Shown here piece by piece: positions 7,198 through 14,324 of a stretch of 28,258 nucleotides of DNA. A program made the translations under genes and the position numbers. Every line of letters starts with the position of its first letter. The stretch's first letter is position 1. The notes below the pieces were generated by a model, which was given only the letters and a program-made list of their open reading frames with translations, had not been told where the DNA came from and ran no database searches. The stretch covers positions 1 to 28,258 of the IMG/VR virus record IMGVR_UViG_3300047359_000601; one strand, given 5' to 3'. This stretch comes from a virus.

Positions 7198-7857
7198 CTA
7201 TTTTTTTGAAAAAAGATTGGAAATATCTTGGGCAGATAGTGTATTAAAGTCGACTCCTACATTAATACGTAGACTGTTTGGATTGGATTTTTGCACACTA
7301 TGCCACTCAAAATGATTAAAAATTAACCATTTATCTTCTACTAATTGTGCTTGATCTGCTACTTCTAACTTAGTTACATCAGGAATGCGATATTCGTCTA
7401 CTACTTTAAAGTCTTCTGTGTTCTTCCACCATGTAGTAGTCTCTTGGTCGCCTTGTAGTAGCTTAAAAATACTTGCTTTTCGATAGTGTCCTTTGTGTGG
7501 ATATAACATAGTTCCGCCTGTGCTAACTTGTAGAATTGGAACCATTTCGTCTCTACCAAGTTCTTTTAAAAATTCAGGTAGACTATCTATCAGTTCATCT
7601 GCTAGATCATCTGGTAAACTGTATTGACTAAATTCTAGTCTAGTAGCATCTGGAAACTTGCGAAGCATTAATAGCTTGCGCCGCATTAGTTCTTTGGCAT
7701 CGCGTACTCCGACAATAGCTTCCATTTCTTTTATTGTACTACTGTGGCTTAGTTTCCTCCATGCAGGGTTTCGTAATATAAATTTATCAAGAGGAGTATT
7801 TTTTATTTTATTACAGATATTTGTAGAAAAATCAGTTTCAATATATTCGTAATACAT
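7198..7857 (-). CDS. Oxygenase-like double-stranded beta-helix protein (219 aa)
   Basis: The C-terminal half has the look of a non-haem iron double-stranded beta-helix. VSTGGTMLYPHKGHYRKASI (~111-130) supplies candidate metal ligands His121/His124. KWLIFNHFEWHSVQK (~176-190) supplies a distal His186, and SLRINVGVDF has Arg197, where 2-oxoglutarate enzymes bind the co-substrate carboxylate. The N-terminal ~100 residues are helical and unrecognised. A clear HxD is missing, so it may be an aspartyl/asparaginyl-hydroxylase-like or cupin-like relative, or inactive. It is last in a five-gene run with two clearer oxygenases. Its stop at 7198 lies next to the -35 of the MoxR promoter. Confidence 0.6.
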   Translation of the reverse strand: MYYEYIETDFSTNICNKIKNTPLDKFILRNPAWRKLSHSSTIKEMEAIVGVRDAKELMRRKLLMLRKFPDATRLEFSQYSLPDDLADELIDSLPEFLKELGRDEMVPILQVSTGGTMLYPHKGHYRKASIFKLLQGDQETTTWWKNTEDFKVVDEYRIPDVTKLEVADQAQLVEDKWLIFNHFEWHSVQKSNPNSLRINVGVDFNTLSAQDISNLFSKK

Positions 7858-8477
7858 TATTCTTGATCCATAAATGAATTAAATCTTATGTTAAAGCTAA
7901 GGCTTATTCGTTCGTGATCAGTTTTATTAGTAGCAGTTTGATGTTCTATCATTCCTGGCCAAAGATATAATGCACCTACTTCTGGCATAATAAGTTTATC
8001 TGGATTTATCATTGACATTACATAATTACTCTGCAACATTACATTAGGATTGCGTAAACTAAGTTCACCATCTTGATTATTTGATTGTACATAATACACG
8101 CCAGCTATATCAGCATCACCATGGGAATGAAGATGGGCATGTTGTCCTTTTTTAGTTTTAGTGAACCAACTTGCAGTAATTCTATAATTAGGATGTTTAC
8201 TTAAATTGTTTGAAACTTCTGAATTAGGAAGTGTATTAAGATATTGCTTGATACAAAAGTCTAAATGTCGTAAAAAATTATTACACTCATTTTTAGTAAG
8301 AATACATTCATTAAACGGATTTTCACTTAGTTCATGTGTATTACTAGTCCAGTGTCTATTTTGTGCAAACTTTACACTATCACAAGCCTCAAATAATTCT
8401 TTCTGGACTATATCTAATCCAGAGCCTTCTAGCATTTTTCTATAAATAGGAATACCAAAGAGTTCTATAGTATGCAT
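7857..8477 (-). CDS. Putative 2OG-Fe(II) oxygenase (TIGR02466-like, 206 aa)
   Basis: Predicted non-haem iron, 2-oxoglutarate-dependent oxygenase. Key features are TASWFTKTKKGQHAHLHSHG and DADIAGVYYV. The HxD metal site is best read as His119-Gly-Asp121, in the family context 'H...d.sGVyYv'. ALYLWPGMIEHQT supplies the distal His179, and Arg190 in ERISLSFNIRF binds 2-oxoglutarate. Length and motif order fit the phage/bacterial family TIGR02466, whose substrate is unknown. Such genes are common in marine T4-like phages. Its start overlaps the preceding oxygenase gene by 1 nt (TAATG type), and it overlaps the next gene, so they are co-translated. Confidence 0.8.
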   Translation of the reverse strand: MHTIELFGIPIYRKMLEGSGLDIVQKELFEACDSVKFAQNRHWTSNTHELSENPFNECILTKNECNNFLRHLDFCIKQYLNTLPNSEVSNNLSKHPNYRITASWFTKTKKGQHAHLHSHGDADIAGVYYVQSNNQDGELSLRNPNVMLQSNYVMSMINPDKLIMPEVGALYLWPGMIEHQTATNKTDHERISLSFNIRFNSFMDQE

Positions 8478-8983
8478 TATATAGCCTCCAAGCTTGGTAG
8501 TTGTCCTGTAATTTGTAATGTATAACGGTCTTTAAGACCAAGATTAGCTGCAGAATGTTCACAAAAAGCGTCAAATAAAACAAATTCTCCGCGTTTGTAA
8601 TTTACAATAGCACGATGCTCGATATCAAAATAATGTCCAGGCTCCCAATCTTGAAGCACAACTACAGCTCTCCATACTTTGGATTTTTCTACATTAAATA
8701 TTTTTTGGTAAGTATTAAAATGATCTGTGTGTCTTGGCATTATATCACCTGTAGACATTTTATAAAATGTAAATCCACAATTTGACAAGCCAATTTTTTC
8801 TGCTATTTTGTTAAGCCAGATATAGTTTTCTTTTACTACATGCATTGCACCAGTAAAACTAGTATGAGTATAACCTTGTCTTTTCCAATCTGTTATATCA
8901 TATTCGTATGCTGAACGTTTTTCGTATGCTAAATTTTTATATTCGTTATAGACGGGAAGTTCTACTTGTCCTTGAAACCACAT
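8477..8983 (-). CDS. Putative 2OG-Fe(II) oxygenase, aspartyl-hydroxylase-like (168 aa)
   Basis: A short double-stranded beta-helix oxygenase candidate. The metal triad is complete: His85-Thr-Asp87 in MPRHTDHF and the distal His143 in FDAFCEHSAANLG. Arg153 in DRYTLQITG is the likely 2-oxoglutarate anchor. The intervening VWRAVVVLQDWEPGHYFDIE and YKRGEFVLFDAF strands fit the fold. The substrate is unknown. It could be a protein or small-molecule hydroxylase, or a nucleotide-modifying enzyme. The gene overlaps its neighbours by 1 nt on each side, within a run of three oxygenase-like genes. Confidence 0.75.
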   Translation of the reverse strand: MWFQGQVELPVYNEYKNLAYEKRSAYEYDITDWKRQGYTHTSFTGAMHVVKENYIWLNKIAEKIGLSNCGFTFYKMSTGDIMPRHTDHFNTYQKIFNVEKSKVWRAVVVLQDWEPGHYFDIEHRAIVNYKRGEFVLFDAFCEHSAANLGLKDRYTLQITGQLPSLEAI

Positions 8984-9372
8984 TATTCACCTTTCTCTGT
9001 TGATCTTGACATTGCTTTAGTAAGTCCATATTTTCTTAAATCTCCCGAAAAAAGAGTTAGTTCGACTGCTTTCTTTTCATTAGTAACTATAATAGATCGA
9101 GGACTAATGTAATATGGACAATCTATAAATTTATCTAGGAATATAATTACTTGGGTAGTTAATGGCATATCTTTTGGATAAGGAACATCGTATGTTGCTA
9201 AGTCTATTTCATTAACTACTTCAAATCCTAGATCTGTTAATCGTAAACCGCTTGCTCCTTTGTTTCTAGTGTTCTTCCACCATAGTGGCATGAACTCTTT
9301 TATTGTCAATTCGTTTGCACTTTTACCTTGTTCTTTTAAAAAGATCTTAGTATATGCTTCTTTCCAGTTCAT
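8983..9372 (-). CDS. Unknown phage protein (129 aa)
   Basis: Not recognised. N-terminal helices (MNWKEAYTKIFLKEQGKSA, ELTIKEFMPLWWKNTRNKG) are followed by a mixed alpha/beta segment (SGLRLTDLGFEVVNEIDLAT; FIDCPYYISPRSIIVTNEKK). The second segment resembles small conserved proteins of marine T4-like phages. No catalytic motif is seen. Its ATG at 9372 overlaps the 96-aa gene by 4 nt, and it touches the oxygenase run downstream, so it shares that operon. Confidence 0.6.
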   Translation of the reverse strand: MNWKEAYTKIFLKEQGKSANELTIKEFMPLWWKNTRNKGASGLRLTDLGFEVVNEIDLATYDVPYPKDMPLTTQVIIFLDKFIDCPYYISPRSIIVTNEKKAVELTLFSGDLRKYGLTKAMSRSTEKGE

Positions 9373-9659
9373 TCTTCAATAACTACTTCGCCGTCTGTTA
9401 ATCTATAAACAGCAAACTCTTCACTTGAAAACATATCGTTTAGTTTTTTAGCTAGATTATGTGCATGGCCTGGGTTGGAAAAAGAAACTTTCTTGTATTT
9501 CGGACCTGGGTAGTTAGTCAGCATGTTTGCACTTTTTAAATTAAAAGGTTTATCTTTATAAAAAACTGCCCAAATAGCTTCAGCTTCTAACACTTGATCT
9601 GACTTATAATTATCGTTATTAATATGCTCCAATATCACTGTGGGTTTTGGTCTGCTCAT
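9369..9659 (-). CDS. Unknown small protein (96 aa), first gene of the oxygenase run
   Basis: Not recognised. The protein is mixed alpha/beta: TVILEHINNDNYKSDQVLEA, an aromatic strand IWAVFYKDKPFNLK, a helix HAHNLAKKLNDMFSSEEFAV, and a final strand YRLTDGEVVIEE. No motif suggests a role. It is first in the run leading into three oxygenase-like genes. Its start codon is at the foot of a strong inverted repeat, with the ribosome site AGAGG in the loop, so its translation may be controlled by RNA structure. Confidence 0.6.
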   Translation of the reverse strand: MSRPKPTVILEHINNDNYKSDQVLEAEAIWAVFYKDKPFNLKSANMLTNYPGPKYKKVSFSNPGHAHNLAKKLNDMFSSEEFAVYRLTDGEVVIEE

Positions 9660-9688
9660 ATGCGTATCCTCTTATTAACTACGCATAT
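9658..9688 (-). promoter_or_regulatory. Hairpin enclosing the ribosome site of the 96-aa gene
   Basis: Perfect 9-bp inverted repeat: ATATGCGTA on the minus strand at 9688-9680 and TACGCATAT at 9666-9658. The 13-nt loop contains the Shine-Dalgarno AGAGGA, and the second arm runs into the ATG (9659-9657). In RNA this would put the ribosome site in the loop and the first two bases of the start codon in the stem. A near-match to the late promoter, GATAAATA (9695-9688), touches its upstream edge. The stop codon of the nitrilase gene is only 19 nt above, and no sigma70 promoter is visible in the gap. Confidence 0.6.
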
Positions 9689-9706
9689 ATTTATCTCTTT
9701 TAGAAG

Positions 9707-10504
9707 TTAAGTACCTATATATCCTCCAGCAAAGTCATAGTAAAAATATTGTGTACCTGTTCGAGGAACATTTGTTACCCATTCTCCGTTTATTATTACT
9801 CCACTTTCACTACTAGTTTTGCCATGATATTCTTCGCCAGTCATATGTATGCTATTATCTACAGTAAAGATAGGAATTTGTGAAGCTCTAGACAATAATC
9901 TAAAATGTGCATCGTGCCACCTTTCGAAGTATTCATCTTCATCGTTACCTCTATTGCCGTTTGTACTATGTATAAAGAGACCTACGCCGCCCGTTTTTTG
10001 TGCTTCATTTATAATACATTTTCCACCTAACCAACTGTGTCCCCATAGATCATTACATATTAATCCAACTATTGGTATATTACACTTTTCTGTAGTCAAC
10101 CAATGAATTCGAATGCCATCCTTTTCTAAGTCATTAGGTAATGATGCATCGTGTTCGATAATATGACTTTTATTAGTTACACCAATTAATTCACCATTAT
10201 TATAAAAACGTATTTGGTTCCTTCTAACTCTTCCAAAATATTCATCTTCTTGCCACATTGTTCCTAAACAAAGACCTACTTTTTTCTCTGCGGAATATTT
10301 TTCTATTTCTGTAAGGGCGGCTTGTACATCCTCAAAGTTATAATATGGCACATACCCACTAAGACTTCCTTCAGGAGTAACTAAGTAATCAACTTTATTT
10401 TCAGAAGCCCAATCAATTGCAGTTTTTATGGTGATAATATTTTTTTGTATATCTGCTCTTACTGGAATTTGTGCTCCGCCGATACGTATTGATCTTACTT
10501 CCAT
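9707..10504 (-). CDS. Nitrilase-superfamily (carbon-nitrogen) hydrolase (265 aa)
   Basis: A carbon-nitrogen hydrolase. The Glu-Lys-Cys triad is intact: Glu45 in VTPEGSLSGY, Lys112 in GVTNKSHIIEHD and the nucleophile Cys150 in IVGLICNDLWGH. Length (about 265 aa) and start (RSIRIGGAQIPV) fit the family. Members hydrolyse amides, carbamoyl groups or, more rarely, nitriles, and the substrate cannot be read from the sequence. Phage copies are unusual. Two ideas from context are a beta-ureidopropionase-like activity (another source of beta-alanine) or action on the nitrile of preQ0-type bases. Both are speculative. The ATG at 10504 overlaps the upstream 80-aa gene by 10 nt, so it is in the exonuclease operon. 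Confidence 0.82.
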   Translation of the reverse strand: MEVRSIRIGGAQIPVRADIQKNIITIKTAIDWASENKVDYLVTPEGSLSGYVPYYNFEDVQAALTEIEKYSAEKKVGLCLGTMWQEDEYFGRVRRNQIRFYNNGELIGVTNKSHIIEHDASLPNDLEKDGIRIHWLTTEKCNIPIVGLICNDLWGHSWLGGKCIINEAQKTGGVGLFIHSTNGNRGNDEDEYFERWHDAHFRLLSRASQIPIFTVDNSIHMTGEEYHGKTSSESGVIINGEWVTNVPRTGTQYFYYDFAGGYIGT

Positions 10505-10737
10505 CCAGACCCGCCATCAAGATTTATTTCTATTTTTTCATCTGATTGGCTACTTTGTGATACTAATTTTTCCAAGTCGCCTTCTAATCTACTCATTACA
10601 ATTCCTAATGTAAAAGCTAAATTTTTGGCTGTTGCAATATCTATTTTAATTTCTCTAGATTGACTAGATTCAGCACTCTTTACCTGTTGAATAAAAAGTT
10701 GTAAAGGTATTGTGTTTAATGGCTCAACGGTTTGCAA
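10495..10737 (-). CDS. Unknown small protein (80 aa)
   Basis: Not recognised. It starts with TTG at 10737, chosen because GGAG lies 7 nt upstream; the start overlaps the preceding gene by 14 nt. The sequence has a helix LQLFIQQVKSAESSQ, a strand REIKIDIATAKNL, a second helix AFTLGIVMSRLEGDLEKLVS and a polar tail SQSDEKIEINLDGGSGWK. It may be a small accessory protein. Its position between the exonuclease and nitrilase genes gives no function. Confidence 0.55.
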   Translation of the reverse strand: MQTVEPLNTIPLQLFIQQVKSAESSQSREIKIDIATAKNLAFTLGIVMSRLEGDLEKLVSQSSQSDEKIEINLDGGSGWK

Positions 10738-11191
10738 TTGACAACTCCGATCTCATTTCAACATCTGTTTTAAACGGTCCTTTATATCCATATCTTTCCA
10801 CAGTAACTAATTTAGGACAAAAACTTTTAACCCATCCTTTATCAAACTTAATAATATAATATCCTGCACAATACAAACTATTTGATTTTAAAGACTTTGT
10901 AAACAAAGGTAGTTTGCGTTGTACATCATACATTGTATTATGTGGTGTAACACTAGTTGGATAACCGTGTACAATTTTTTCTGATGTTGTTATAGTCTTT
11001 GGGACATCCTCGTCCCAGTGTATTGTTCCTAATTTTTTACTAATTTGCTTTGTATTGTCAAAGAAACAAGTTTCGTTATTACACGAATATAGGTATCGTT
11101 CGTCATTATAACTTAGTGTTCCAACTTTTTTACCATCATCTTCTACTATCCAAAATTTATTTTTTAAAACAGTATTTGCTTTTATTGTCAT
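10724..11191 (-). CDS. Unknown phage protein (155 aa)
   Basis: Not recognised. I place the start at ATG 11191 (MTIKANTVLKNKFWIVEDDG) because it overlaps the exonuclease stop as ATGA. A longer frame would run 69 nt into that gene. The sequence is beta-rich: KFWIVEDDGKKVGTLSYND, YLYSCNNETCFFDNTKQ, LGTIHWDEDVPKTI, and SLYCAGYYIIKFDKGWVKSF near the end. Five cysteines are present but not in a clear zinc motif. Similar proteins occur beside the exonuclease gene in marine T4-like phages as far as I recall, without a known role. Confidence 0.65.
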   Translation of the reverse strand: MTIKANTVLKNKFWIVEDDGKKVGTLSYNDERYLYSCNNETCFFDNTKQISKKLGTIHWDEDVPKTITTSEKIVHGYPTSVTPHNTMYDVQRKLPLFTKSLKSNSLYCAGYYIIKFDKGWVKSFCPKLVTVERYGYKGPFKTDVEMRSELSIANR

Positions 11192-12174
11192 ACAGGGTAC
11201 CTCGCTTGTAAAGGGGTTGCATATAGCTGTGCTTGATCTGCAATACGTTGCATATCCCACTTAGCACAGAACTTCATAAGACGCATACCTACTTGTTGTA
11301 CTTCTTTAGGGGTCATTGCTTCTTCTATAGTATCGTTAATAATAGTTCTAATGTTATCAGGCTGTGCAGTGAGATCGCACAATATAACATTACGTTGATA
11401 ATCTTCTAGCACACGATGCTCTACACCATCATGATCAGTCCAACGTTGTAGCATCATGTTATTCCAGTTGTAGCCCTTTGTGTCTTTGTCTGCAAATGCT
11501 TCTAGTAGTCCAACTTTATTTTTAGTACCTTTCTTACGTACACCTGGATATGCACTAAACACGTTGTCGCTAGTGTCACCACGCATACATTTCTCAAATA
11601 ACATAAATGCAGGCACAGGTGCAGGCTTCGGCTCTTTAGTTTTCTTATCAATAACATGTTCACCTTTGTCTGTAAAATAGCCTTCATGAGTGATAGTTGT
11701 ATTACTAACACCATTGTATTGTTTACAGTTAGGAGCAATTAGTTGTGCAAAGTCACCGTCTGTACTAATGATTACATGTGTGTCTTTAGGATGTGCTTGT
11801 ACCCAGCCTGCAATAAGATCATCTGCTTCTAGTTGCGGATGTTGCATAACAGTACAATTAGTTTTGTCTGTAACAAAGTCCTTAAACTCATCAAAGATCT
11901 CCCAAAACAATGTATCTTCTTCTGCTTCTTTTACTGTAAGTGCATCACGTGCTACTTGCCTATTACGTTTGTAAGGTTCGTAAAAGTCCTTACGCCAACT
12001 ACGACCTTCTAAGCAAAACACAACATGATCAGCATCAAAGTCTTGCCAAGCCTTCTTAATGCTGTTAAGTGTAATATGTAGTGCCATGCCTACCTTAGTG
12101 TCAAGGTCACCACGAACTACATGTCTAGCACGAAAGAATGTATTTGCAGTGTCTACTAGTACATATGTACTCAT
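11188..12174 (-). CDS. T4 RNase H-like 5'-3' exonuclease / flap nuclease (328 aa)
   Basis: The replication nuclease that removes RNA primers and flaps from lagging strands, related to T4 Rnh. The PIN/FEN core is visible. YVLVDTANTFFRAR (~4-17) carries the first catalytic Asp. HVVFCLEGRSWRKDFYEPYK (~50-69) is the FEN-type strand and arch region. QLEADDLIAGWV (~114-125), ISTDGDFAQL (~136-145) and CMRGDTSDNVFSAYPGVRKK (~197-216) supply the acidic metal ligands and the helix-hairpin-helix (H3TH) region. The length is close to T4 Rnh (about 305 aa). It starts at ATG 12174 downstream of a consensus promoter and leads an operon with two unknown genes and the nitrilase. Confidence 0.88.
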   Translation of the reverse strand: MSTYVLVDTANTFFRARHVVRGDLDTKVGMALHITLNSIKKAWQDFDADHVVFCLEGRSWRKDFYEPYKRNRQVARDALTVKEAEEDTLFWEIFDEFKDFVTDKTNCTVMQHPQLEADDLIAGWVQAHPKDTHVIISTDGDFAQLIAPNCKQYNGVSNTTITHEGYFTDKGEHVIDKKTKEPKPAPVPAFMLFEKCMRGDTSDNVFSAYPGVRKKGTKNKVGLLEAFADKDTKGYNWNNMMLQRWTDHDGVEHRVLEDYQRNVILCDLTAQPDNIRTIINDTIEEAMTPKEVQQVGMRLMKFCAKWDMQRIADQAQLYATPLQARYPV

Positions 12175-12203
12175 AAGTCAATCCTTAAATAATTTATAAT
12201 ACT

Positions 12204-12232
12204 ATTATAGCACCAGATCTGGCTTGCGTCAA
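12204..12232 (-). promoter_or_regulatory. Sigma70-type promoter of the exonuclease operon, with palindromic spacer
   Basis: The minus strand reads TTGACG (12232-12227), a 17-nt spacer and TATAAT (12209-12204). The -35 overlaps the stop codon of the upstream oxygenase gene. The spacer contains the perfect 10-bp palindrome CCAGATCTGG (12213-12222), a possible operator. Confidence 0.8.
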
Positions 12233-12918
12233 CCACTTTCGTTAGACTGTAAATCATCTTCTATATTGAAAAATTCTTCTGATATTATATTTTCGCCAAC
12301 ACTATAATATGGAGGCATATCGAGATATAAATCAAATGCTATACTTACCCTTGGAGTTGTTCCAGTATACTCTGGAACAGCATGTTCGACGTAACTTGGA
12401 AATAGAGTCATTCCACCTTTGAAGTTTGATACCTCTTGACCTTGCTCCATATGCTCGTAGTATGTACATGTCTCATAGTCATCCAAATGCATATTACCAC
12501 TTAAATATGCACTAAACATAGCACTGTGCCTATGTTTTGTAATACGATCTCCTTTGCGTACTACATTAAACCAACTACCAATACGTAGATTATATGGTCT
12601 AGTTCCATCTTGCATAATATAGTTAAAGTATTGAAATTTAAGCCATTTTAGTAAATCTCCTATTTCAGGACATTCATCTTTAAATTCAAATGTATTAAAT
12701 CGACCATGCCTAGTAGTAACATTGTTAGCGTCTAATCCTGTTCTACCATCATTACGATAAGGTAAGTCATTAATAATCTTTTTTTCTTTAGCTAAAAGGA
12801 ATTCTCGAATAGTGTCTACTTTGTCGCTTTCATCCCATTGTGCAAATCCAAGAGGAGCGTTCCAAACTGGAGCATAAGGAGATATTGGATGCTCACTTTT
12901 AAGTCTAAGTATTTCCAT
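12229..12918 (-). CDS. Putative 2OG-Fe(II) oxygenase (229 aa)
   Basis: Double-stranded beta-helix oxygenase candidate. GSWFNVVRKGDRITKHRHSA precedes MFSAYLSGNMH, a pattern shared with phage 2OG-Fe(II) oxygenases ('H.H...s.vyYl'). GGMTLFPSYVEHAVPEY supplies the distal His, and TPRVSIAFDLYLDM the 2-oxoglutarate arginine. A strict HxD is not obvious (KHRHSAM), so the iron ligands need alignment. The substrate is unknown. Its ATG overlaps the stop of the 136-aa gene by 1 nt. It is the last gene of the folE-queE operon, so a role in finishing a modified base is conceivable (inference). Confidence 0.72.
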   Translation of the reverse strand: MEILRLKSEHPISPYAPVWNAPLGFAQWDESDKVDTIREFLLAKEKKIINDLPYRNDGRTGLDANNVTTRHGRFNTFEFKDECPEIGDLLKWLKFQYFNYIMQDGTRPYNLRIGSWFNVVRKGDRITKHRHSAMFSAYLSGNMHLDDYETCTYYEHMEQGQEVSNFKGGMTLFPSYVEHAVPEYTGTTPRVSIAFDLYLDMPPYYSVGENIISEEFFNIEDDLQSNESG

Positions 12919-13328
12919 TAGCTAACCTCAGACTTTCCATCTCCTGTTGAAACTATTTTAATATGTCCCATATCTCTATCTGTAGACTGTCCTTCTTCCT
13001 CTAACATTTGTACTACAATACTCTTAAACCAAGCATCTACTATAGCTTCATTTGTTTCGCCTTGATACCCTGCATCTAGTAGTTCTTCAATAAATTGATT
13101 GTTCCAATCTAATTCAAAGAATCCATTTTTAATATTTTCTGGATTAAGTTGTGTATCAAGAACTGCTACCCAAGCCTTACCTGCTTTAGTAGCTTCTTCT
13201 TTTTCACGTTCAAGCACTGCCCTACGTTCTTCTTCTGAAGTAGATTGCACTTGTACTTCAGGTTCGACTTTCTTTTTACCTAATGTATTGTTTACAAAGT
13301 TTGCAAACCAACTTTTATCTTTTTTCAT
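12918..13328 (-). CDS. Unknown charged protein (136 aa)
   Basis: Not recognised. A basic N-terminus (MKKDKSWFANFVNNTLGKKK) is followed by a long charged helix (SEEERRAVLEREKEEATKAG, ~30-49). A compact part then contains AWVAVLDTQLNPENIKNGFF and FIEELLDAGYQGETNEAIVD, and a polar tail ends the protein. GAGAGGAT before the ATG gives a good ribosome site. A similar protein is familiar to me from marine T4-like phages near queE, but no function is known to me. Confidence 0.65.
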   Translation of the reverse strand: MKKDKSWFANFVNNTLGKKKVEPEVQVQSTSEEERRAVLEREKEEATKAGKAWVAVLDTQLNPENIKNGFFELDWNNQFIEELLDAGYQGETNEAIVDAWFKSIVVQMLEEEGQSTDRDMGHIKIVSTGDGKSEVS

Positions 13329-13336
13329 ATCCTCTC

Positions 13337-13441
13337 CTAAAAACCTTTCTGTCTTAGCCTTTCTATATCTATCGGTGCTTTCATAGCTTTTGATAGTTTT
13401 TCTTGTCTTTCGCGTTCGACTTTATCATGTACCCCATGCAT
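13337..13441 (-). CDS. Possible small coupled ORF (34 aa)
   Basis: The ATG at 13441 lies inside the last codons of queE and the frame ends at 13337, 8 nt before the next gene. The product begins MHGVHDKVERERQEKLSKAM and ends APIDIERLRQKGF, a charged helix. It fills what would otherwise be an unusual 96-nt gap in a very tightly packed genome. The ribosome site is weak (CGGAA), so translation would rely on coupling to queE. A longer frame starting inside queE exists but runs antisense to nothing and is less likely. Confidence 0.4.
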   Translation of the reverse strand: MHGVHDKVERERQEKLSKAMKAPIDIERLRQKGF

Positions 13442-14324
13442 TTCCGAATAAGGATATGTGGAGTCTTGGGGTGAAACGCCATCCTCTTTCCATACACGCC
13501 TCCGCAACTTCTTGAACATTAAGGTTGTACTCTTCCGAACGTCCGCCCAGCGGCATAAGATATACTGGACAGTCGACCCCGGCGCTACGATACTCTTCGA
13601 CAGCTCTAGTAACTTCATCAAAGTCATCTTTAGTAGCAACCACAAACTTAAGATAGATATTGCTACCATCCACATTGCTATACTCACTAGCAACATCAGG
13701 CTTAATAGCAGTATCCCAAGGTTCTCCGCTAACTGATAGTTTTGGGGAACAAGACCAAGTAACTTCAAATCTGTCTTGATTGCTGAGATAGTCGCAGAAA
13801 TCATCTTTGAGACGTTGCGTAGTATTTGTTTCAAATGTAACATTTTTTAAATCCTGCATGCGTGGATGTTCGAATAGCTCAATGTAAAGCCGTTGCCACG
13901 CTAACAACGGTTCACCGCCTGTCATAATTAAATGTATATCTTGTCCATTATCCATTGTCCACTTACCTTCAGGAGTAAGTGAAAGAAGATGTTCTACTAC
14001 TTCATCTACTTCTTTTTGCTTATTAAAATGCTTAAACTCAGGATAGATACTTGCATAAGTATCACAGCCTGTGTGTATAATAGGCAAATCGTTAAAGTCT
14101 ACAGTTGTTTTATGTACATCTTTTGCAATTAATTCTGCAACCTCTGCATTATGCTTTTTACCTGCTTTGTGTTGTTCCCAACGATCTCTTGTTTCATCTG
14201 TACCAAAATTCATACAACGAAAGTTACAACCGAAGGTACGTAGGAATACACTAGGGACTCCTACAAATCTACCTTCACCTTGTACAGAGTAAAAAGCTTC
14301 TGAGTATCTAAGCTTATTTCCCAC
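13425..14324 (-). CDS. queE: QueE-like radical SAM 7-carboxy-7-deazaguanine synthase (299 aa)
   Basis: QueE converts 6-carboxytetrahydropterin to 7-carboxy-7-deazaguanine using SAM and a [4Fe-4S] cluster. The family signature RYSEAFYSVQGEGRFVGVPS (~6-25) is clear. It is followed by FLRTFGCNFRCMNFG (Cys33, Cys37), the SAM-binding motif MTGGEP (~134-139), FETNTTQ and TWSCSPKLS. The cluster motif is atypical: CX3C is kept, but the third Cys is Phe40, and the next Cys is Cys87 in IIHTGCDTY. The protein is longer than bacterial QueE (about 220-240 aa). I chose GTG at 14324 because AGGAG lies 7 nt upstream and the overlap with folE is then 11 nt; an ATG at 14351 is the alternative. It is co-transcribed with folE. 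Confidence 0.88.
   Translation of the reverse strand: MGNKLRYSEAFYSVQGEGRFVGVPSVFLRTFGCNFRCMNFGTDETRDRWEQHKAGKKHNAEVAELIAKDVHKTTVDFNDLPIIHTGCDTYASIYPEFKHFNKQKEVDEVVEHLLSLTPEGKWTMDNGQDIHLIMTGGEPLLAWQRLYIELFEHPRMQDLKNVTFETNTTQRLKDDFCDYLSNQDRFEVTWSCSPKLSVSGEPWDTAIKPDVASEYSNVDGSNIYLKFVVATKDDFDEVTRAVEEYRSAGVDCPVYLMPLGGRSEEYNLNVQEVAEACMERGWRFTPRLHISLFGNAWGT

Noticed and set aside
8441-8448. TATAAATA on the plus strand (late-promoter octamer)
   Set aside because: It lies inside an oxygenase gene on the strand with no genes.
10724-11260. A longer 178-aa version of the gene after the exonuclease
   Set aside because: It would extend 69 nt into the exonuclease gene; the ATGA junction at 11191 is a better start.
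12192-12199. TATAAATT (7 of 8 to the late octamer) upstream of the exonuclease gene, minus strand
   Set aside because: Imperfect, and it sits next to a far better sigma70 promoter for an early-type gene.
13337-13843. A 168-aa frame ending at 13337
   Set aside because: Most of it overlaps queE in another frame and lacks protein-like composition; only the last 34 codons are plausible as a gene.
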